Shown: one piece after another, positions 57,625 through 64,000 of the stretch
Layout of the letters: each line of letters opens with the position of its first letter
Numbering within the stretch: the first letter of the stretch is position 1
Source of the DNA: Maylandia zebra
Lineage: Eukaryota > Chordata > Actinopteri > Cichliformes > Cichlidae
Direction of reading: 5' to 3'
NCBI RefSeq assembly: GCF_041146795.1
Contig: NC_135176.1
Span: 19,851,786-19,915,785 of the forward strand
Length of the DNA: 64,000 bases
The notes under the pieces: generated by a model
Database searches by the model: none
The model's input: only the letters and a program-made list of their open reading frames with translations
Told to the model about the DNA's origin: nothing
Made by a program: the position numbers and the translations under genes

Positions 57625-57775
57625 CAAACATGACTGTATAAATTTGCAACAGCGCCAGAAGACTATAGTGGACAAAGAATATATTACATTCGTAGTGGTT
57701 TAGGACTCCCATAGAGAATGAATTGGAAAGTTCGGGACCGTTTAGGTACATGGAAGATGGACCCGTTCTTATTAG

Positions 57776-57860
57776 GGGTGTGTTTAAATAATCGATTTTC
57801 CCATTTAAATCAATTTTAGCTTGAATAACACCATATCGATTCATTGAATCCTGAATCAAT
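57776..57860 (+). mobile_element. Single hAT-like terminus
   Basis: TAGGGGTGTGTTTAAATAAT followed by CGATTTTCCC and repeated ATCGATT motifs resembles the left end of a hAT family with AATCGATT subterminal repeats. No right terminus or transposase was found. Confidence 0.4.
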
Positions 57861-58393
57861 TTTTAAATACAAATCTACTTTTCCAGAAACACCTGAACAT
57901 ACACAGACCTTCAGTGCTGAAAGCCTACAGCACACAGATTCTGAAGCTGCAGGTTTTGTCACTCTCCAACCAAAATTCACTGAACAAACAGCAAAAGAAG
58001 ATCAAAACTACGCTTCAGGTTTGATAAACATCGTCATTAATTCCCTTTTATTTTTGCTGATTTGCTTCCACCACGATCGCACATCCTGCATCGCTCTTTC
58101 TCTCTCTCTCTCTCTTCAAGAACAGTTTCCCCATCTCAAATCTGTTTTCTGTATTATTCGCTTGCTTATTATGCATCAGTCTACCGTTGTGTGCAGTGCT
58201 GTCCCGCTGTTTTTTTTAAATGACCTCGGACAAGAAAGCATCATTTTTACTGTTCAACACTGGAGAAATTTAAACTTTTTAAAATATGCCAAATTGCAAA
58301 ACGCTTACCTGTGTCTGTAATAAAACATCTTTGACTTTGCTCTGCTTCACTTCAGCAGCATCGAGTAATGATCATATTGAGCGAAATGCTGCG

Positions 58394-58627
58394 TCAGACA
58401 GCTTCTTTTATGTTAGACTTAACAAAGAAAACTAATAAACGCCATACACCAGCTTTCTTTACACAGAAATTGCTGCAGAGGTTTCCATCATTAAAAAGCG
58501 TTACTGTCATTTCCTCTCTGTTAACTGTATTGCCATCTCCTTTAAAGACAAACTGATAAAAATATGGTGTATCCACTGATGAAAGCTTAGCAACTAAGAA
58601 GAGGTAGAGAAAGACAAAGAGGGACAT
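58394..58627 (-). CDS. Candidate secreted or membrane protein exon, unknown
   Basis: A minus-strand ATG at 58627 with a good context (GCCACCATGTCC) starts MSLFVFLYLFLVAKLSSVDT, a plausible signal peptide. The frame continues PYFYQFVFKGDGNTVNREEM, TVTLFNDGNLCSNFCVKKAG and beyond, and is open to 58394. The KKAG|GTGTATGG junction could be a donor. I do not recognise a family and found no partner exon. The candidate exon at 52424-52585 is on the same strand but in a different phase. Confidence 0.25.
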   Translation of the reverse strand: MSLFVFLYLFLVAKLSSVDTPYFYQFVFKGDGNTVNREEMTVTLFNDGNLCSNFCVKKAGVWRLLVFFVKSNIKEAV

Positions 58628-59336
58628 GGTGGCAGTTGTTTTTAATGTAAGCACATGAGATGGACAAACTTCATATTAAGCACACACACCAAAGAAAAAT
58701 CTGACATGATGAAATGAAAAATTATGGCCTGTAAACATGAAACAAATTCATTCATTGCATTGTTCTTCAGTAATTTAGTTTTTTCCCCCTCAGTCTATCA
58801 AAAATGAGTGCAGACAGTGTGCAAGCATAAAAAATAAAAATAAAAAAAAGGAACAGGAAACTGGAAAATGATAGGCATATCATAGGCATAAACAGAGTGA
58901 GTGAACAATTGGCTCTGTATTTAAAAAATATATAATTGCTAAAAAAAAGAAAAAAAAAGAAAGAAAAAGTAATGCACATTGGAAAAAACCCCAAACAAAC
59001 AAAAAAAGCCAGTACCGAAAAAAAATTAACAATCCACACTCAAACGACGACAGTGCACCACTCAGCGTTGTAGCCCTTCTCCCGAAGCAGCCTCACGCAG
59101 GAGCAATGACACACTCCTGACTAATCCATTGAATTGGAGGCACAAAACAGCCTCCTCTTTCCTCCTCTTCATCGTCCACCCGTCCGATGCTGCACCTTTC
59201 CAAAGGTTAATGCAGCCATACAGAATGTGCAGACCACTAGAGACCAGCATGTGTGCCTGTATCGAGAGAGAGAGAGACTACTCATTTTTGAGCTGCTGTC
59301 GACCTTACGCTGTGCTTTGGGTTTTAAACACACACC

Positions 59337-61188
59337 TCAGGGGGTTTTGGGGCCAGAGGCAGACGGAGCCTCTTGTGGTTCTGTCTGTTCAGATGGAGCA
59401 GAGTTCAAACTCGAGGTGCTTTCCTCCTTCCTGTCCCCTGACAGAAAGTCGTGGATGGCTGTTTCTATGTGCGGTCGGAAAGTGTGGTTCATCTTGGGGT
59501 CCACGACCTGAGTTATGATCCTGTCCACACCAGACTCCAGCATGCCCGATCTTAAAATACATAAATAAATTATGGCTGAGTGCATGGTTGTGCAAAAGTC
59601 TTCAGTCACTTCCTCATTTCTTTATATTTTGCTAGGAAAATGGGAAATAGATACACCAATTTATTGAAGCATGTGTAAACATAAACTGAAATACAATGTT
59701 TAACACAAAAACCCAAAAAGTGAGTACTTCAAAAACAGATCATTTCTTTATTTTATATATAACCTGTTCACTACAGTCTTTTTACTAATTTACGTAAAGA
59801 AATTAGATGTAAAAAAAACCCCAAAAGCCAACATGTGAGTGTGCACTGCAGTAGTGCTGTTGTGGAAGGAAAGCTCTGGTTTGCACAGTCTGCATTTAAC
59901 TTTATTTATTCATCCTGTTTTGTGGTTGGCGCTACGTTCTTCTTCATTAATATTGAGCGCAGTCTTGGCAGACGACATAGGCGATAAGCCCTCATACCTC
60001 CCTGTAGTGTGTTGCAGTTACAAAAACACATTTATGTGGTTTTAGTGTATGACACGTCAACAATGAAATTCCACATCAACTAATTTTTATAGGTGACATT
60101 GTCAATTGTGTTAATTAACCCTATTATCAGGCAGACAACTGAAAATCAATGCTGTTCATGTGCTGTAGATAGTTTTTAAGGCTTGCAACTCATTCAGTGT
60201 CCTCATATTTTTAAGGACACACTGCACACCATGCTGAGCTACACCAATTTTTCAGCTAATGACTGTTTGGCAGTCAGCTTGTTGGTGCAAAAATACCATT
60301 TTATGTCTGTCAAACTGCATTATCTTTGGCATTTTTCATAGATTAAACTAAAGAAACCGGAACAGATGATATGTCAAAAGATACAGTTTTTGTCTGTTAC
60401 GTGTCAACAAGAAAGATTCATTCCTTGAGTTAGGTGCCTATTTTTTCCTTGAAGGATTCATAAGCCAGTGTTACATAGCTTAACAAACAAAACAATAGTC
60501 AGGTACAAAGGCTGGACTAAAAACGAGTGAAAAAGCAGCAAATGTTCAAAGAAAAACTTTGAAAGACCTTCTGAAAGCCTGTAGAACTATTGGTAAACGA
60601 AAAAAAGCTCCTTGGAAGTCTGGCTCCTTGGAAGCTCACATGTGTAGTACATTCTAAACAGGAGCTGAAAGGTTGCAAAAAGCTCAAAGGAAACACTCAC
60701 TGAACAACACTTTGCCTCAGTCCGTTCCTCATCTGGTTCTTGTTGATGGACGGGTTCCAGTTCTGCGTGCTCAGGTGCGATGTGACGAAGTTGTCCACTT
60801 TCTGTCGCAGGTTCTGATAGGCCGGCTGACAACAACAACAGCGCGGTAAATATGCAGCAATAGCGCACACTAAGTAACGGAGTACACTGTGCGTTGAAAG
60901 TATACTGTAGTATACTGTAGCCAGCTAAAAAGACACTCGGATAGATTTAGGACAGTTAAAGTGGCACTGACACGGATAACTTTGTTTGTGTCAGGTTAGC
61001 TAAAGTTAAACACAAACAAAGCAGAGTTAGTAGATTACCTTTGTATCGACGTCGGCTAAACAGTCCCGACGGAACTCATCAAAAAGACCCCGGTTTTTCA
61101 GATGCTCCACAATCATCCCGATGAGCTGCGGGTCTCCCGGTGGGAGGTTGGCCGGATTGACGTTAACATTACCGCTTCCCTCGGCCAT
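59337..61188 (-). CDS. bod1: BOD1, biorientation of chromosomes in cell division 1
   Basis: BOD1 inhibits PP2A-B56 at kinetochores and is needed for correct chromosome biorientation; its core is related to the Shg1 subunit of COMPASS. Minus-strand exons are 61188-61039, 60825-60701 and 59550-59337, with phases 0 and 2 matching. They give 162 codons (human about 185). Residues about 15-50 read [20 protein letters not shown], then [10 protein letters not shown]. Residues about 51-130 hold [33 protein letters not shown], then [11 protein letters not shown] and [15 protein letters not shown]. The C-terminal tail is Ser/Glu/Pro-rich and divergent. The start is the first ATG of the exon, in agreement with family N-termini. 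It is head-to-head with HTATSF1. Confidence 0.94.
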
Positions 61189-61656
61189 GCCAAACCCAGG
61201 AGACTATTTTATTACTTACCTGTTAGCTGCATTGAACTAGCCAACCACTTAACTATCCACACTAGTTATTCTACAAGACGTACGTTCGATTCATTGCCCT
61301 CGAACAAACTGCGGACAAAGTGATCGTTAGTCTTGCTGAACAGCAGACGCTCTTTTAAAAAAGGTAGAAGCAGAAGAGCAAATCGAATGCCTCCTTTTCC
61401 CCCTTGTCTTCCACGCACGCGCACAAGTGGCATAACCTCGGATGTACTTCGTTTTAGTGCCGTTGTTACTAACTGAGGGTAAATCAAAACGTTAGCGGGT
61501 TGCGCTGAAACGTTCATTTAGAAATAAAAAAAAGAATAATTATAACACATTCAAAGCACAAAGCTGGTTCTGTGGCGGGGATCTGACTAAGATAATCTGC
61601 ACCGTTAACTTTCGCACCAGCCAGAGCTCACTGTGCCTGGACTATCGCTGTGAAAG
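61189..61656. promoter_or_regulatory. Probable bidirectional promoter of BOD1 and HTATSF1
   Basis: The BOD1 start codon (61188, minus) and the presumed HTATSF1 leader exon are less than 0.5 kb apart and point away from each other. The leader exon ends GCTGTGAAAG|GTAACGC at 61656, and the coding exon starts directly after an acceptor at 62082. No TATA box was seen, as is usual for such housekeeping pairs. Exact start sites cannot be placed from sequence alone. Confidence 0.5.
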
Positions 61657-62081
61657 GTAACGCTAGCCATGGCTAACATCAACACACTTAATCTAAGTGT
61701 TAATCACGGACATAAAAATATAGCAGAGGTGAATGACCGAATTAACCTGATATTAACTCAGATACAGCCCCCTTTTGAAGACGGGCTGTAGGTTTTAGCT
61801 CACATTGAGTCCAGCTGTCGGTTGTTATCCTTGACATTGTGAAGGATTAAAGCAGCTGGCTGACATTTTCGGCAGTTACAGTATAGTAACAATGATGGTA
61901 CTCATATGTGATTAGTTGGCTAGGGGCAGTTAGATGGGTGAGTAATATCCAGATTATGAACCTGTGCAAGACTCCAGAGCAGGATATTAAATCCAGGCTA
62001 TTTCGGTGTGATAAAGTTGTCATACAGTGTCTCTCTATATGTCTGAACATGGTAATCTAATGTGTCACTTTCTTGTCGTAG

Positions 62082-62937
62082 ATGAGTGGCAAATCAGATC
62101 CCAACAAAGAGTTTATGGAGCAGCTGCGGCTGCAAGAGCTCTATGATCAGAGAAATGAAGATGGCTCAGACCCATACACCTACACCGATCCAGAGGATGG
62201 GACTGTGTATGACTGGGATCATGAAAAGAAGGCCTGGTTTCCCAAAGTACAAGCTTTCTTTGACTCTCAGCTTTTCTTTCTTAAGCTTTTTTTAGTCTAC
62301 ATTGAATTGAAGCAGCTTTACCTTATAAATACAGTCAAAAACTTGCTGTTGCTCTTGGGATCATTTTCCTGTTGCATGACCCCATTCTGGCCATGCTTCA
62401 GCTGTTGGAGAGATGTTAGTACAGTACAGGGTATTGCACTGACCTGTGGAGTGTTGGTATTTGATACAGAAACTATATTGTTATAGTTTTCTTACTTGGC
62501 TATTGGAAGTGTGTAGTTTTCTTTTTATATAGCATAAAAGCGCTGACTAGTAAAATTAAAGTGAAAAAACAAAGTTATCATTTATTTTATGATAACAGCT
62601 TTTATTAGATGTGTCAAAATTGGTCCGAGTTGATTTCTGTGTCAATATTAAGTAGGTTTGATTTGTTCCTCTAGATAACAGAGGACTTCATGGCAGCCTA
62701 CCAGGCCAACTATGGCTTCACTGAGAAATCGGCTCCGGATGGAAAGAACGCTTCCCTGACCAGCACCAACCCAGCAGCACCCGGGCCTGACAGCAAACCA
62801 CCACAAAAACCAACAGAAAAGGAGAAACCAGAAGATCCCGCCCCAAACTCGGCCTCAGAGCAGCATGAGACGCCAGGCAAAGAAACCAAACAGAAAGGGG
62901 AGAAGAGGAAAGCTGAGCAAGGTAAACTGGCATCCAA

Positions 62938-63014
<77 letters not shown>

Positions 63015-64000
63015 TATAAATCTAATAAGAAATTGTGCTGCTGTTATTATGTTAATTTACTAACTGTTTTTATACAGTTATGTGCAAGTTTTAAGTTGTA
63101 AGTGGAATGTCACTCTTGATCAGTTTCCCTTTTTCTGCCCGTAGGATGGTTTGATATTGATGAAAATAAAAACACGAATGTCTACGTGTCAGGTTAGTAT
63201 CACCTACATATCCTTCTTCTGAATGCCAAGAAGCTGGCGTCCCATAAAGTACCTGACTCTGTTTATCACGTGGCGCTCTCTTGCTCTAATCTTTCTCTCC
63301 TGGTCTCTTCTTCTCAGGCCTGCCTCCTGACATCAGCTCCGAGGAGTTTGCAGAGCTGATGTCAAAGTGTGGGATTGTAATGAGGGACCCCATCACCGAA
63401 GAGTACAAAGTCAAACTTTACAAAGACAAAGAAGGAAATCTGAAGGGAGATGGTCTTTGCTGCTATCTAAAGGTTAGTCTGTCCTGCTCGGTCAATGCCC
63501 CAGACACGCACCATAACTGTGCAAATGTTGTCACTTAATATTGGCAATATTGGCCATAGAGGGTGCCATACGTGGAGCAACAACGTTATTTGTAGTCCTC
63601 TTGTTGAGTGGTGAGACAAATCTCCTGCTCTTGCTTTCTTTACTCTGGTCAAATGACTGTGTGTACTTGTTTGTGGTTCTCTGCAGAAGGAGTCTGTGGA
63701 TCTGGCTATACGCCTGATTGATGAGTCAGAGGTCCGAGGTTATAAACTGCATGTGGAAGCCGCACGGTTTGAGCTGAAGGGGCAGTATGACGCCAGCAAA
63801 AAGAAGAAGAAAAGCAAAGATTATAAGAAGAAGCTACAGCAGCAGCAGAAGTAAATTCTGTTTTCTGTTCTTATCTGTTTATTTCTGTGTAGCAGGAATG
63901 AACTCCTCAGTAGAAGCACTACTGGCCGCTGTTTCTTTATTCTTTGTTTTGTTTTGTAGACAGTTGGATTGGAGGCCAGAGAAAAAAGGAGACGCGAGGA
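62082..64000 (+). CDS. htatsf1: HTATSF1 (Tat-SF1), 5' part, runs off the window
   Basis: Tat-SF1 (yeast Cus2 relative) binds the U2 snRNP protein SF3B1 and acts in splicing and elongation. Exons are 62082-62246, 62675-62921, 63145-63192, 63318-63472, 63687-63850 and 63960 onward, giving 273 codons in view. The start is the ATG directly after a splice acceptor (MSGKSDPNKEFMEQLRLQEL). Residues about 41-70 hold VYDWDHEKKAWFPK and ITEDFMAAYQANYGF. A poorly conserved Pro/Lys/Glu-rich stretch follows, then GWFDIDENKNTNVYVSGLPP, the start of the first RRM with RNP2 NVYVSGL. RNP1 is GNLKGDGLCCYLK. After the RRM come the Lys-rich DASKKKKKSKDYKKK and QLDWRPEKK. The second RRM and acidic tail lie outside the window. 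A CA microsatellite follows the second donor. Confidence 0.95.
62941..63010. repeat. (CA)35 microsatellite
   Basis: A pure CA run of 70 bases starts 19 bases after the donor at 62922-62923 in HTATSF1. ORFs that translate it are artefacts. Confidence 0.97.

Noticed and set aside
57844-58320. 158-codon plus-strand ORF
   Set aside because: It starts in a hAT-like terminus and includes a CT microsatellite; no splice signals or family resemblance support it.
62247-62486. Extension of the HTATSF1 first coding exon to a stop at 62486
   Set aside because: The family sequence requires splicing after FPK at 62246; the extension is hydrophobic intron translation.
1-64000. CRISPR arrays, prokaryotic operons, riboswitches or integrated viruses
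   Set aside because: None was seen; the tandem units at 53-55 kb are eukaryotic tRNA repeats, and the only reverse transcriptases are LINE-type.

Overview
The window is vertebrate nuclear DNA from a ray-finned fish, most likely a percomorph and possibly a cichlid. Genes are split by GT-AG introns, intergenic DNA is AT-rich, and there are many Tc1, hAT, L2 and Rex3/RTE-type repeats of kinds known from teleosts. The species is inferred from repeat style only.

Five protein-coding genes were assembled exon by exon, with splice phases that close in frame. CREBRF (+, 1461-18453, 722 codons) encodes a bZIP-like regulator of CREB3/Luman and has a very long 3' untranslated region, perhaps to about 28900. 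BNIP1/SEC20 (+, 30687-34119, 230 codons) is an ER SNARE. STC2 (-, 36290-41261, 272 codons) is a secreted stanniocalcin. BOD1 (-, 59337-61188, 162 codons) is a mitotic regulator of PP2A. HTATSF1 (+, 62082 to beyond the window end) is a U2-snRNP-associated splicing/elongation factor. CREBRF, BNIP1, STC2 and BOD1 are also neighbours at human 5q35. The BOD1-HTATSF1 head-to-head junction is not the human arrangement, and no NKX2-5 is seen between BNIP1 and STC2.

Between STC2 and BOD1 (about 41.5-59 kb) lies a repeat-rich accessory region. It holds a dead Tc1 transposon with a hAT element inside it and a truncated Rex3/RTE LINE just downstream. Next come a small gene of unknown function with a GKYKG motif (50299-50870) and a hAT element containing a second hAT element, each with its own 8-bp target duplication. 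A tandem array of about 614-bp units follows, carrying four intact tRNA-Asp(GTC) genes on the minus strand. Decayed tRNA-Asp copies flank the array on both sides, one of them in a fold-back arrangement and one beyond a 1.8-kb inverted-repeat element.

The genes have unrelated cellular roles (stress transcription, ER traffic, secreted signalling, chromosome segregation, RNA processing), and nothing suggests an operon-like system. The most unusual structure is the recently amplified tRNA-Asp array and its relics. Other items of note are the nested transposons, a perfect 18-bp hairpin upstream of STC2, a palindromic poly(A) signal between BNIP1 and STC2, and a (CA)35 tract just after an HTATSF1 donor site.
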